Positions 1 to 11,400 of a stretch of DNA of 25,451 nt are shown here, one piece after another. Every line of letters begins with the position of its first letter. Within the stretch, counting starts at the first letter, position 1. The stretch covers positions 1 through 25,451 of the forward strand of contig QXVZ01024324.1 in the NCBI GenBank assembly GCA_008931825.1, read 5' to 3'. Origin of the DNA: Phallusia fumigata (lineage: Eukaryota; Chordata; Ascidiacea; Phlebobranchia; Ascidiidae). The position numbers and the translations under genes are program-made. The notes beneath the pieces are model-generated. The model was not told the origin of the DNA, did not search any database, and worked only from the letters and a program-made list of their open reading frames with translations.

Positions 1-531
1 CAACTTCAACGCCGCGCTGTCAGTTTATCGCAACCGCTCGACTGAAACACGCTGGGTTTGCTTTGAAGTTGCTGGGCTTCAAGAATTCTCCAGGAGAGCG
101 CTTTCCATCTATGAGGCATTCACACCAGCAATGAATGTACAGCGGTCGACCGCATTGCATGGCAGACGTGGAAAGCATGTCACCCGCACTCGCCCACTGG
201 AATTCAATACAGGAGATAATTTGCTCGTTGCGAATATTCTCGCTAAGGCCAAGATACCGTGTTGATAGCATTGCATGTTGCGATACGTAAAAACAACCTT
301 ACGACTTGCTAGGAGAAAGTCAATGTTCGACTTGCTAGAAAAAAACGGAATGAGACCTGCAGTATGGCTGGTAACGTGACCAAAGTGTTGAAAGATATCT
401 GCCCCCTCATTTACCATTGTTGTCAACACTAAACCATTATTAGATGAGAACCAAGTGTACATGGTAAAAAGTATTTTTTTCAGTGGATGAAATATATGTT
501 TGCTCATAAAGTTGAGGTTTCGGGTTTTACA

Positions 532-532
532 N
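532..532. other. Single N, assembly gap or ambiguous base
   Basis: The lone N interrupts otherwise ordinary sequence. Unlike the Ns at 12024, 13240 and 16850, the flanks here are not copies of each other, so this may be a true gap of unknown length. Confidence 0.7.
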
Positions 533-1132
533 TCTCCTGAATGTCGCAAGCAGCTCCTGACAGGTGCGGCGAGTCGCGGTAGATGGCAAAAGTCCCGCTC
601 CCTTTGCGACAGATTACAATGTCAAGAGTAGGGCGGGCGCTGATTGCCGCCGGAGCGATTCTCCATCTGGCGTCTGAGCGAAAATGCCCTCTCGAAACAA
701 CGTGACACTATCGTCGACGATAATCGCTTACTACATTAGCATTCCTCGGCTGTTCGGTGCCCGAACGACTAAATATCATCGCGTGAGCTTTGTGTCCGCC
801 TCCCGAAGTCCTTGGCCGGCACTCACAGGCGGTTATTGGCGCTATTTGCGTAGGTTAAGGTATTCTAATTCTGGTCATGCCTGCTGGGAAACAGCGACCT
901 GGCATTTTTTAATCAATGTCATTGCTTGCTTCGTGCGGTTGCGCCCGCTTTCATCTGTGCGAGCGCGCGTCATGTTTTGTCTCAGAGAACACGCGGCTCC
1001 GGTTGATCTTCGGCGTTCTTGCGTCGATTTGTGGGATTACAAGAGGCACTGGACGTTTCGAGACTTGTTTATCGTGTGCTGGAAGCAATACGAAGGATTT
1101 GGCGTCTCTGGGGGTCGATGAGTAATCGCAAA

Positions 1133-1145
1133 CGCCCACTAGCGG
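1133..1145. promoter_or_regulatory. CTCF-like 13-mer, copy 1
   Basis: CGCCCACTAGCGG occurs here and again, identically, at 5209-5221. It resembles the reverse-complement core of the bilaterian CTCF site (CGCCCYCTRGTGG) with two differences. Binding is not shown by sequence alone, and the motif could instead be part of a dispersed repeat. Confidence 0.25.
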
Positions 1146-4100
1146 CATTGGAATTGGAAATGTTTTTTTGTTTTTAATGAAAGCATTTGTTTAAACTGAC
1201 TGTTTTAAGCCTACAAAAAAAGTAAGATTTAGAAGTAGCTGCATCCTAACAAGCACTGGCAAAATGGGATAAGGTTAATACTATTTCTGTCAAATAATAA
1301 ATTAAACATGGTAACACAGAATACGCGGGTTTCAGTTTTATATTGTAATACCATCAGCTGTTTCAAGGCTCTAGTTTAAAATGAATATCCAAATCGTGAA
1401 AAAAACTTGAGAAAATTAAACAAAATTAACAAAAAGTGAATATCACTCGTTGCTAAGAAACTATTATAATTCACCGTCGCCTAGTTAGATGCAACCAAAT
1501 CATAAGTTTGGCGTCGATTTTATGGTCCACGGAATGGCGCTGGCACCAGCTACAATGACGTCATGTACCCCCCAAAGCTTGCGACTTGTTTGTAATCCAT
1601 GAATCACATAGCACCATAAAGAGCGGGCTCTAGGAGATAAAAGTAAACTATTCGAAATGTTGTTAATGTGGGTGTTTGAACAAAATTCATGCTTTGTTTA
1701 ACCAGCGCCGTTTCTCCCAATAATGTTAAGCATTTGGGTTTCCTAACGAGAGCAGTGTAGTCAACTATGGCAGAGACCTTGGAAATCGTTTTAAACAAAA
1801 AATGCCGAAAAATGATACACACAGAAACAAAATGAAACGGATGAAAAAGTGAAGAATAATTCGGTGTGTTTATGCCGATTCAGTCTACATATGTTTGTTT
1901 ATGTTTGCACCACAAATCCTCAAGAAGAAACGATATTACGACATAGTTTGTGTGATAAACTAAAGTGGCAGGGTTCAACCTTTGAGTTACGATCTTTCAA
2001 CATACTTTCCACACACTTCAGGTTTATAACATAAGTGCTAAGGCGAAACCCCGAGCGAGAGTTTATTGGCGTATTTGTGGTCCTGTTGTAATATTCGGTC
2101 ACATGTTGCTGACGAATTCATGGCTTAATTGGCTCTTTGACGTTGAAATTCTGACACGATGACAAGACGACAATGTTTGCTAAGATTCTAATCGTTAAAT
2201 AAAAAATGAACAGAATTTGGTATTGGTGTATCAGCCAAAAGTTATTTGATTTCAAAACTCTCTGAAACCCGAAACCTTGGCTGTTTTTTTAGCGATTCTA
2301 TAAGCATTTTCGGCATTTTCAAAACTATATTAAGTTATTTTTTTTACAGAACATGATTACAATATCAACTGAACTACGTGTTCCTATTTTCGTCCAAAAG
2401 TGTGCAATTTGCTTTCAAGTCAGTGTGACAAGATGCAAATGGGTGTACCTTGTTACCCACAATACGACATGGCACGCTATTGGAACTAAACTTTCCCTCA
2501 CGTCAATCACTCTAATGTGAAGTGCCGCTCGCCACTTCAAAGGCAAGTTTTGTCGCCGTATTTGCCGAGACGAAGGAGCAGTTTTCACGCGGCGTGTTTA
2601 CACGTGTACTCGGCCCACAACCCTGCCCAACAAATTTAAAGTGTTATAATATACGGCTGGTGAGTCAGGCGCAATTTGTGTCTTGCGCCGCGTGTTCTTT
2701 TACAAGACGGCGATATTTAGTGCCACAGGTGCCGTGTGCCGAACCAGGAGTCAATGTCAACGCCTGCGCGGAGCGACACTGGCTTAATGCGATCTGACTT
2801 TCAATTGAACAACAGTGCGGACGTTCAGGTCCCACTTCAATAGCCAAATCTGTCCGCAAATATCCACGATTTACACGCTTTGAAGCTGCTGCGGTGAAGC
2901 ATCTAGCGTGAGTACAAACTTTCACATGGCAGCGATAATTGCTGAGCAGCGCCCGCGGTTTCTTTGAGCGGCGATCAAAAGCCTGTAATTCGTTGCGACG
3001 GGCTGCAATTTTTCCTGTCCGGGTGTTTTCGCGTGAATTGCCGCGGCTGCGGATTAATACACGCGAGGGCCGTCATCGGCCAAAGTAGATGAGCCTGCGA
3101 GCCAGCATGCAGACAGCGCTTTTTGTTGTTATGACACGCAAATTGCCGTAAGTAACGCCCGGACTGTCAGTGCGGTGGTGTAAGCAGGGCCACTGACACT
3201 TGAGCTGAAGAGGCGAGCACTTTCAAGGTTTTCGAGTGATCTGACATCGCCAAGAGATTTTCACAGGATGGCTCGGTCAAATCGCGTATCTTGATCTTCG
3301 CTTGGTGACATCCTGTTCTCGCAGTGCCATTGGGCGTGATCTCGCGCCTCTAATTGCAAGATTTTTATGGTTTCCAGGAGAAGGCTGTGGGCTGGAGGAT
3401 CGTGAGAGTGGCGATAATCGCTATGCTTGAAATCGAATGTGTGTGTTGTTTATTGGATGATTGCAGGTTGTCGGAGGTTGGATTCCCATTACTGCCTACC
3501 TTGCACAGATTGTCAATAAGATTTTACAAGTGTTTCGCGAGACTTGAAAGGTGCATAATTATATTTATTTCCCGCGGCGTTGGAGTGTGAAGAAAAGGAA
3601 CATTGTTGACCCACGCCCTATTTTTATTTTCTTAATTTGCAATGTTTTTGAAGGTGTACTTTCAAAGTGTCTAGATTGACTGCAACAGTTCTATGTAACT
3701 CACAAGTGATGCCGTATTCTTGTAATACATCATTTGACCACAAGAGCTGATTAGGCCTTCAGGGGGTCGTGGACCTTTTCGCCTGACGTGTGCGCTATGG
3801 TAAGGCAACTTAAAATAGAAAAGTATACTTTATTATTACCCTAGGCTGCAAATTTTTTAACCTACATGGGATTTCTGTCCTCTTATTGACTCCAATACCT
3901 ACTCTTTCCCTCTTAATATGTCCCTAACATCCATGTTAAAAAAAATTTTTTTTTTGCAATTGCCGATTTTATTGCTAGAAGCCGTTGGTGCATCCCTGTA
4001 AGTGTAAACCTTCATATTTTCACGCAACCCTATACAGTTTTAAACAGTGCGCCGTATACTCCTATCTATCGTTGTACTCATGCAATCCTGTTGCTACTAT

Positions 4101-4196
4101 AGTGTACTTCTGGTAAAGAGCGCTGGTCTACATTGTCTAGTCTTAGTTGAGTTATATTATAAAACGTGATAACACGAACAAGTTTTATAGTTTCAG

Positions 4197-4246
4197 GAGT
4201 GACCAACGCCCTGTTTACTTTTGACTCATACCACGCTCCACAACAG
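4197..4246 (+). other. Possible small internal exon (weak)
   Basis: A 50-bp segment is framed by an acceptor ending TTTCAG and a donor GTAAATG. One frame is open and ends in phase 0 (VTNALFTFDSYHAPQQ). I do not recognise the peptide, and no gene context supports it. Chance is a serious alternative. Confidence 0.15.
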
Positions 4247-4501
4247 GTAAATGTTATAACATAAAGCAATGTTTTGAGATATTTGAACTGTTGCTTCCAG
4301 GCATCGAAAAAAATTTTGAAGGCTTTTCTGACACATGTTTTTTTACGTCCAGAAAGTCAAGAGCGTGGGCACACATCGATAAAACACAGTGAACGATAAC
4401 GCACCCTAAGGAAGACGACCTGAATAGGACCAAATGTCGATGGGCCAAAAATACATTTGACAGAAAATCCTTCATAAATTTATTGATTGAGATGTTTCCA
4501 G

Positions 4502-4573
4502 CAAACAACAGAATCCGGAAGTGCATCTCATAGACCTCTGTATTTTAAACCCGGAACGAACTTTCAGCTGACC
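4502..4573 (+). other. Possible small internal exon (weak)
   Basis: A 72-bp, 24-codon open segment lies between an acceptor ending TTTCCAG and a strong donor GTGAGTAT. It is phase 0 at both ends and includes RPLYFKPGTNFQLT. It would be compatible with the candidate at 4197-4246, but the segments between do not complete a gene and I recognise no family. Confidence 0.18.
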
Positions 4574-4767
4574 GTGAGTATTTACCCAACTGTGCGATGT
4601 GCAACTGTGATAATGTCGTTGATGGCTATCGCGGTTTTCCAGATACGACGGCGCACAAACAAACATCGCATTACCAGCACTGTTCACCGGCCAAACGCCA
4701 GCTGTCGAAGGACAGAAAAATTTCATCATGCCATCTGAGATTAGTTTGAGCCATTACGATTTTCCAG

Positions 4768-4921
4768 GAAACTACCGCACGAAGTGATTACTGATCGAGA
4801 AGGAAACAAACCCGATGATCGGAAATCTGGACTCTGGACAGTCTTGTTGGAGGTTCACGCTAAACAAGACGTTGTCACAACAACTCAGGCGATTCTCCCG
4901 TTCAATCAAATCAGCGATGGC
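4768..4921 (+). other. Possible terminal exon (weak)
   Basis: An acceptor-like ATTTTCCAG precedes about 50 open codons (starting KLPHEVITDREGNKPDD) that end in TAA at 4919-4921. No polyadenylation signal is evident nearby. Its composition looks protein-like, but neighbouring frames are also open, so this could be chance. Confidence 0.15.
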
Positions 4922-5208
4922 TAAATTTAGCGCGAGTAAAGAATGCGGCATTGGCAATGTTTAAGTGCATAACACCCGCATATAGGGTCACCGTAGGTGT
5001 AGATTCACATCGACGTTGGTGGTAAGTTTGATTGCGAATAACACACCAAGACTTAAGGAAGCCTATGGCTAAAAACGACATTTTGTGAACCCAAGTGTAA
5101 GGTTCGCCGATGAGGAGCGTTAAACAACATAAGTGTCGGTTTTAAACTATAAATCGGTACCAACACCTTCACGTGCATACTGCACTTGAAAGTAAACTTA
5201 TCATCTAT

Positions 5209-5221
5209 CGCCCACTAGCGG
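5209..5221. promoter_or_regulatory. CTCF-like 13-mer, copy 2
   Basis: Identical to the 13-mer at 1133-1145, in the same orientation. A third, looser relative (GGCGACACCAAGCGGCA) lies at 6006-6022. The flanks of the copies do not match, which argues against a long shared repeat. Confidence 0.25.
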
Positions 5222-5250
5222 TAGAAAAGTAGTAATCATTTTTCATAGAG

Positions 5251-5464
5251 CATTGTTTCTCAAACTTCCGCAGCGACGCCCTTTAGGAAAGTTGGTTAGA
5301 CTTTCGATGCACCAGAGATAAAAAATTGTCAAAGACGTCTATTGTCAAAGTTGTACCTATTGATACAAAAACAGGTAACCTACGAAACGAAATTATTGTG
5401 TGACGCCCTTGAAGATTAAAACGACGCACCAGAGCGACACGACGACCAGTTAGAGAACCACGAC
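5251..5464. mobile_element. Possible 214-bp hAT-type MITE (degenerate)
   Basis: The left end CATTGTTTCTCAAAC and the reverse complement of the right end (CGTGGTTCTCTAAC) match at about 11 of 15 positions. They resemble the CAGTGGTTCTCAAA ends common in hAT elements. The element is flanked by CATAGAG at 5244-5250 and 5465-5471, seven bases of a possible 8-bp target duplication with the eighth mismatched. There is no coding capacity. The imperfect ends leave this tentative. Confidence 0.35.
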
Positions 5465-5778
5465 CATAGAGTAACCAATAACTCCCTGCTTTCAAAAGTC
5501 ATCAAGCAAAAAAAAACATTGTAACTGAAATGAAACCAAAGAAAGAGAAAAATTACTTGTACACCACAAAGATTTTAATTTAAACTTTGCTGTCCTATTG
5601 GTTTGCACTTTAGTTTTGAAACTGTAGGTTTACAAAGTTTAAAAGCAAGAACTGTTGAATGCACATTGAATTAAACGCGCGCTTTTTACGAGCTCCACAT
5701 AAACCGGAAAAAGCTGCGCACGTCAAAACGTTACAAAGCGCAAGAAAAGTAAAAAGGCAAACTTACATTAGATTAGAG

Positions 5779-5830
5779 CAGCGGTTCTCAAAGAGGGTCC
5801 GCGGTCCCGTAGGAGTCCGTGAAGCAATTT
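5779..5830. mobile_element. Solo hAT-like terminus
   Basis: CAGCGGTTCTCAAAGAGGGT, followed by the GC-rich GTCCGCGGTCCCG segment, is typical of the terminal part of Charlie-like hAT elements. I found no matching inverted end or target duplication, so this is a fragment at most. Confidence 0.3.
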
Positions 5831-7828
5831 TAAGTGGACGTCGAAACGTCTTCAGTATTTCTTAGTAGATGCTACTTTGCGTGATTGCTGAAATATAATT
5901 AACGTACGCTAATTGCGCCTTTCGTGGCACCAACGCGCAAAGCTCCTTTGTGATACCACAAGTAACAGAACGATAAAAAATTGTCACGTGTTAGCATGGC
6001 GTTATGGCGACACCAAGCGGCAACAAATTCTACTGCATAACGCATTTTTGTTCTCAAAACAAAAGATTGCAGTATGAAGAACGAAATGTTGTTTTTAAGT
6101 CTTAAAATTGTTGTAGGAGTGTAAATTTTATGATTTCCTAGTGCAAATATTTTATTTTGATAAAAAAGTTTGAATTTATATTAATGTTTCAGCAATTGCG
6201 TATTAAAGCGTATTCAAAGCTGGATTGCTGTAGTACTAAAACTTCTTAATGCAACAGTTAAGCGATCACGCTAACAGTTTCAACAGCGTTTTTAACTGTT
6301 TTAATCAAAAAGTAACCCATTATTTGTTACATAACTTACCAGCAATGAATGTGACATCAACACAAAAGTTACTCACAGAAGTAAAAGTCCCTTCCATCGC
6401 CAATAATTTTTATTGAACTTGCGTCAATGATCGTTGCGCAGTGCAGTAATCGGAAAATATTTGCTGCAAATGTCCACAGCAAAAAGCATCATGGGTAAGG
6501 TACGGTGATACGCATATTACGTATCATTACGTAAACAAACAATGCAATAAAAAACGACTGACTTTGGCATGTCAAATTTACGTTTATTTAAAGATTTGCT
6601 AAAAGCTAATCGAACCTTACTGCACAAAGTTCACTCATGTAAAGCCTGACACTTCGCAATATTTATTTCTTTTCAATGCCAAAAATCATCCGCGTGACAT
6701 GTATTTTCACAACGATTCATCAACACAAAACAATTTCCAATGTTATTCACAAAAAAATGTTTTTTGGTCATTTGGTAAATCAGATCCAATTTTAAAAATG
6801 TTTTTAAATATGCTGTTTTTGAAAAACAAACGTTTTGTTTATCATTGCATTAAAAATTGGAAAGTTCCAGTGATGTTTATGAATCTTGTTGGCAATTTAT
6901 TTTTCATGTATTCACAACGTTCTATGCACGCCGCCAAATAGGTTTGCATCAATTAGGCAAATGGTCGCGTTAAAATCTGAATAGGTGTGAATTACTATTT
7001 CGCCTCGCCTCGACATAGCGAAGTGTGGAAAACCATAAGTGGCGGTAAAGCTGTCTCTTGTTTAGAGGTGATGCGCATTATTAGTAGTTTTGTCGGTCTT
7101 TAAAGCCATGAATGGTCATTAGAACAGTTGATTTTAACAAAAATAAAATGTCAAGCAAATCGGTATTGTACCAGCTGTTAAAAATGTATAACTTTTTTGT
7201 TGTTCAGTTAATTTTGTTACAGGTTTTTTATTTGTGTTGATAATTTTTCTTATACATTACATAAGTACAAGTATAACTTCTAAGAAAGAAATGTGTATCA
7301 AATGTTGTTTGTTTAACTTTGCTCCAGTGTAGCACTGTACACGAAGTGAGTTTTGAATTTAGTGTATTTCAAATGACGAAATAAATTGTTAGACACAATA
7401 ACAGTAAAACAATCACCAACAGCACACTAGAATCTGTCACAAGCAATGCCAATCACAGATAGTGGCCTCTATTTACTTGCTTTTAACAAACAACATATAT
7501 GTGATATTATAGCAAGCACATTTTACATGTATTAAAGCAAGCACAAAATGAACCAGATAGAAGCTGGGAGCATCATGCTGAAATATATTTTATGATGTTT
7601 TGCAGGTTTATGGTTGAACATCAGTATTACCTTGAATACTGGTCCGAGCACAAAGCATCAAAAATGGTTTTGCTTAGCCCTCAGCCTAAAATTAAAACCA
7701 ATACTTGGTGATCAACCCAAACTGTAAAATATTAAATAATAATATACAGAGATTTCATTTATGACAGGAACAGTATTTCTGCACGAACAGATTTTGTTTA
7801 GTTTCTATCAGTAATACACTATAGTTGT

Positions 7829-8297
7829 ACACCCTTTCCAGTCTGCAGAGTATGGCAGCTGCACGCACGAGTTGTTTTTTAAATTTTTTTTTGCACGCCA
7901 ATTTGTTTTGACTGCACACGGATTTTTTCTTTGCACACGAAGGTCAAAACATAAAACAAATGATGAATAACAGCTGAATTACTGCATGCATTAATCAAAA
8001 ATCATATAAACATGGAGCTTTTTATTTTCACGACGGGTTGGGTGTTTTCGCACTGTTTCAGGATGTTTTTCGACATATAAACGGATACCATTGTAAAGGG
8101 GTCTGGATTGGAAGGAATTCTGCTTGTATTGTTACAAGACATTTTATTGCTCTGCCTATTCCTCTTTGTCACTTGTGTTGCATGCGGGCTTGTTGGTCAT
8201 GCACATGGACTTAGAGCTCACGCACACGGGACATTTCGATCCTGCACGCCCGAGATCTCGTCGGGAACTGCCATATTCTGCAGACTGACACCCTTTT
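7829..8297. mobile_element. 449-bp MITE with 22-bp TIRs and about 10-bp target duplication
   Basis: CAGTCTGCAGAGTATGGCAGCT at 7839-7860 is mirrored by the complement at 8266-8287, with two mismatches in 22. The flanks repeat as ACACCCTTTC (7829-7838) and ACACCCTTTT (8288-8297). A 9-10 bp duplication points to the Mutator/MULE group rather than hAT (8 bp). The interior has several TGCACRC-type subterminal motifs (7860-7940, 8215-8250), a usual transposase-binding layout. No transposase is encoded; the open frame at 8108-8305 looks incidental. The superfamily call is inference. Confidence 0.7.
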
Positions 8298-8358
8298 ACC
8301 CATAATGCCACAGTAAAAACAACTCGATTTAGGAAAATGGTAATTAGGTGGGGTATGG

Positions 8359-8394
8359 TTGGTTTAGTGTATTATGTTGGTTTAGTGTATTATG
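8359..8394. repeat. 18-bp perfect tandem duplication
   Basis: TTGGTTTAGTGTATTATG is present twice, head to tail, 19 bases before the assembly gap at 8413. It may be a local polymorphism or may have contributed to the assembly break. Confidence 0.85.
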
Positions 8395-8412
8395 TAAATT
8401 TAACAAATTTGT

Positions 8413-8413
8413 N
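8413..8413. other. Assembly gap that appears to cut exon 1
   Basis: Immediately right of the N the frame reads NGT-GCA-TTA-GAT-GAA-GCA, matching the family signature CALDEAAAAL with N as T. Left of the N the same frame does not continue the family sequence. The gap has probably removed the 5' part of this exon and possibly more. Confidence 0.65.
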
Positions 8414-8492
8414 GTGCATTAGATGAAGCAGCTGCTGCTTTGTCAAAAATGAAGACAGAAAATGAAGCCGCAAATGAACACTCACAAGAAAG
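8414..8492 (+). CDS. ANKHD1: ANKHD1 exon 1 of this window (partial)
   Basis: Encodes ALDEAAAALSKMKTEN and following residues, the alpha-helical segment just before the first ankyrin repeat in ANKHD1/ANKRD17 (human CALDEAAAALTRMKAEN). The donor is AAAG|GTGGGG, ending in phase 2 (AG), completed by A from exon 2 to give Arg. The left border is the gap. An alternative left border is an acceptor CATTAG at 8417-8422, but that would leave the upstream Ala-Leu match as coincidence. Confidence 0.85.
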
Positions 8493-11400
8493 GTGGGGGA
8501 CACCTCTGCATTATAATATATGTATGCAACCATATGAAAGAATATAACCTTACTTTCACTCTCGCCAGTTTGACATTAAAATTTGTTTTCGCTTGTAATT
8601 TAACAAAAATAGTTTTATAATCCCTACAGTATTTGCGAGGCATAAAAGCCTGCCTATAACTGCATGTTCTGTCAAAAGCTTCTCCATCAATTTGCATTAC
8701 TAGTTTAAACACGAAAAGTATTTCTGTTGTGACTCTGCAGTACATTGACTTGTATGGTGTGATAGGTTAATTCCATTTAAATGTGCAACAAAACTTGGCT
8801 CATGATTCTCAGTAAATTAAAGGATAGAGTTAAGTTGGAATTAAACCAGGGTTTTCTCAAACCAAACAGTTTTTAAACAAACATAAAATGCACAGAATTT
8901 GCTCATTTGGAAAAAAAAGAGTGTGTAAATGCCACTGGTGTCGGAAACGAATTTTACCAAACCTGATTTAGTTAGGTTAAATAAACCTAATTGGGGGAAA
9001 GGCATTTTAGCGGTACATTTTTGTTTTTCTTGTAAGGTTAAAGGCCCCACAAAACTTTTTTACCTTCTTGGGTTTTTTTTAATTCTGCAATGTCACCAAA
9101 CTAAGTGTTTAACTTTTCTTGTAATGATGTAATGTCTTGCCTCATTATTAATCAATATTCAGAGTGCATGGCTGCCTGATAAATAATTCAAGTAATTCCT
9201 GACTGCTGTCTGGATGTATACCATTAAAAATCTTCAACTACGAAACTTTTTGTCAACAAACGCAATTTTCTGCATTTCTCCTTTTTTATTTATTTTAGAA
9301 ATGTAGCAAAATATGGATAATGTTGTTAATGTACATGCATTCTTATATTTGTATGCATCGAATGTTTTGTGAAGGATATTTTTGGCAAGTTAAAAAAATA
9401 AACATACTTAATGTAGCTGAAAACCATAGTCACAGACCAAACATAGGAGAACGCTTTACGTGCAATGGGGAAAAAACACAAACACAAAAGCTTTTGCAAA
9501 TAACGGGATTAGAAATTTTACTTTTTGCTCATTTCACCTTGAAAAAGATAAGGTTTTCACAAATAAAAGTTCAAGTTGAATACACCATAGATTGCATGCT
9601 GTGGCTATTGCATTTGCAAAACCTGTATTCAGGTCAGTGGTGATGTAGCTTTGGCTGTTGAGTAGAGATGCAACTTTTATCAGTTAAAAAAGATGTAGAT
9701 CTTCGTACTGAACTTTGCACTTTTTGCAGAACTCTAGTGGAGGCGTGTAGCGAGGGGGATGTCAACACAGTTCGCAAGTTGTTGTGTGAAGGTCGGAGTG
9801 CAAATGAGACAACTGAAGATGGCGAGAGCCTTCTTTCCTTGGCCTGCTCGGCTGGTTACTATGAACTAGTAGAGGTAAGCGAAAAATTACTGGGATATAT
9901 TACAAATTAACTTCTAAAGCCCCAAATCATTTTTCCATTCCTTTGGTACAATAAAAATTCTTTTGGTTTGTACTTGTGTACAGAATACCACCACACTAAA
10001 CTTAAGAAAGGGTGTGTTTGTAATTTTTCTGACAGCAATAATCTTTATTGTAAATTGCAGTAGTGTTCTAAAAACTACTTTAATATCATGTAATGACTTG
10101 CCTTTTCCAACATGGAATATGTTTAAGTTCGGGTATAAATGAAATTGTGAAATATTGCGGGAAATTTTGTGGTAATTTTTACAAATTAGGTAGAAGAACT
10201 AGACACTATTTGAAAATTTTGAAACACATTCTCCAATTTATCTAAAATACTGTTTTTTGCAAAAAAAAACAACAACTTAGTTTTATGTTTGCATTACAAG
10301 GAAAGAAACTAGTTTAGAGAAGAAAATGTTTTCCAAATGTATTTTATATGATTTATTTCTCTTAAACTCCATGGCAAATGTCTGTAATGCCACCTTCTGT
10401 TCCGTGACATTGGCTTTGCCTTTTGACTTACAATGAGTCAGAGAGCTTCTTTCAGCCTTCTGTCATCTTGCCTTGTCAACTTTGTATTAATTCTTTACCT
10501 TTAGCTGGGTTGGCAGTTAGTAAATTTATTTGGATTTAATTTGATATCATTCAGATGTTGCCATTCTATTTTTTGTCTTTCTGACTATTACTGGGTGTAG
10601 AAAAAACTTCAATGTAATTGTACTGCACCATATCTCTAATGTTAACATTGACATGAATTTTGACCCTAATTTCTAAAATATTTTAACACACAACTTGATG
10701 TTCAGGATGTGTCCCTTCCCACTAATAGAGGGGTTTATATGTCTGGAGGAAATAGCCTGGATATTGTGTAGAAATTATTGTGGTTGTTTCCCATTTTGTG
10801 GTTAAGGCACCCAAAGTTGTGACTTCCACTTCAACAACTTGGTGATATCCACAGAAGCTTATTTAAAAGAAAGTCACCCCAGGCTGTTGTGTTGTAATTA
10901 GATTGACCTGACAAAATCAATCTAAAAAGATGCCTGTTTTATTATTACAATGTATTCCTATAACAGTTTACCCAATTTTTGGAGCAGTTAAACAGCAGTT
11001 TGGTTCCAAAAATACTTTACTTAAATCATTTTCCCATTTCCTTTCGATATATCAGGTTCTTCTTTCTGTCCCTCCTTACTCTGATGAAGCGACCTACCTC
11101 ACCTCAGAACATAGTCTCCGACTGCGCCACAAAATCAACTCTTCTTTTCTTTCTACGCTCAACCAGCAACTTACTAAGGCACTTGCTTCTTTCATTTTCA
11201 TTTTCCTATACCTTTGTTCTCCTTTCAACCTAATATAGCTTTTTAAATGTTTACAACTTTGGACAACAAATGTTTAGTTGCTCTTAGATGTGTTCCAAAA
11301 CAGACCGCACACAATATACATGATAAAAACCCATTAAAACAAAATTCATTAAAATTCTCATAATGAAGAATGTGTAGGTGATTGATTTATGAGTTTCATG

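Larger units (their letters stand above)
1..3600. other. Upstream region, no recognisable gene; GC-richer patches
   Basis: No reading frame here resembles a known protein. The longest open stretches (minus 109-549, broken by an N at 532; plus 684-1121) have mixed composition, overlap other open frames, and occur where GC is higher and stops are rarer. Two GC- and CpG-richer patches (about 550-1140 and 2520-3590) are separated by AT-rich DNA. They could be promoter-like or old gene remnants, but no TATA box, initiator or splice structure decides this. A palindromic TGACGTCA octamer (CRE-type) sits at 1556-1563; one such octamer in 25 kb is close to chance expectation. Confidence 0.4.
3601..5240. 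other. Upstream region with weak possible exons
   Basis: No known protein is recognisable. Between 4197 and 4921 several short open segments sit next to good-looking acceptors (TTTCAG, TTTCCAG) and two good donors (GTAAATG at 4247, GTGAGTAT at 4574). These are listed separately. The rest is AT-rich with homopolymer runs (for example the A/T run near 3938-3956). Confidence 0.3.
5241..7828. other. Upstream AT-rich region, no recognisable gene
   Basis: Apart from the hAT-like pieces listed separately, this stretch is AT-rich with no protein family match. The open frame at 6699-6941 is Phe/Asn/Lys-rich, as expected from AT-rich non-coding DNA. A donor-like GTAAGTTAT on the minus strand (about 6340-6332) follows a short ATG-initiated frame beginning near 6397, but nothing downstream continues it. 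Confidence 0.35.

Noticed and set aside
109-549. 146-codon minus-strand open frame
   Set aside because: Interrupted by the N near its start and unlike any family I know; a 20-271 minus frame overlaps it.
684-1121. 145-codon open frame upstream
   Set aside because: Arg/Ser/Trp-rich mixed composition, overlapping open frames on both strands, no domain and no splice context; typical of a GC-richer non-coding patch.
1556-1563. TGACGTCA as a functional CRE promoter element
   Set aside because: An 8-mer is expected about 0.4 times in 25 kb by chance and no promoter context was seen.
7829-8297. hAT assignment of the 449-bp MITE from its CAG/CTG ends
   Set aside because: The 8 bases directly flanking the two ends do not match; only the 9-10 bp repeat does, so a hAT call is not supported.
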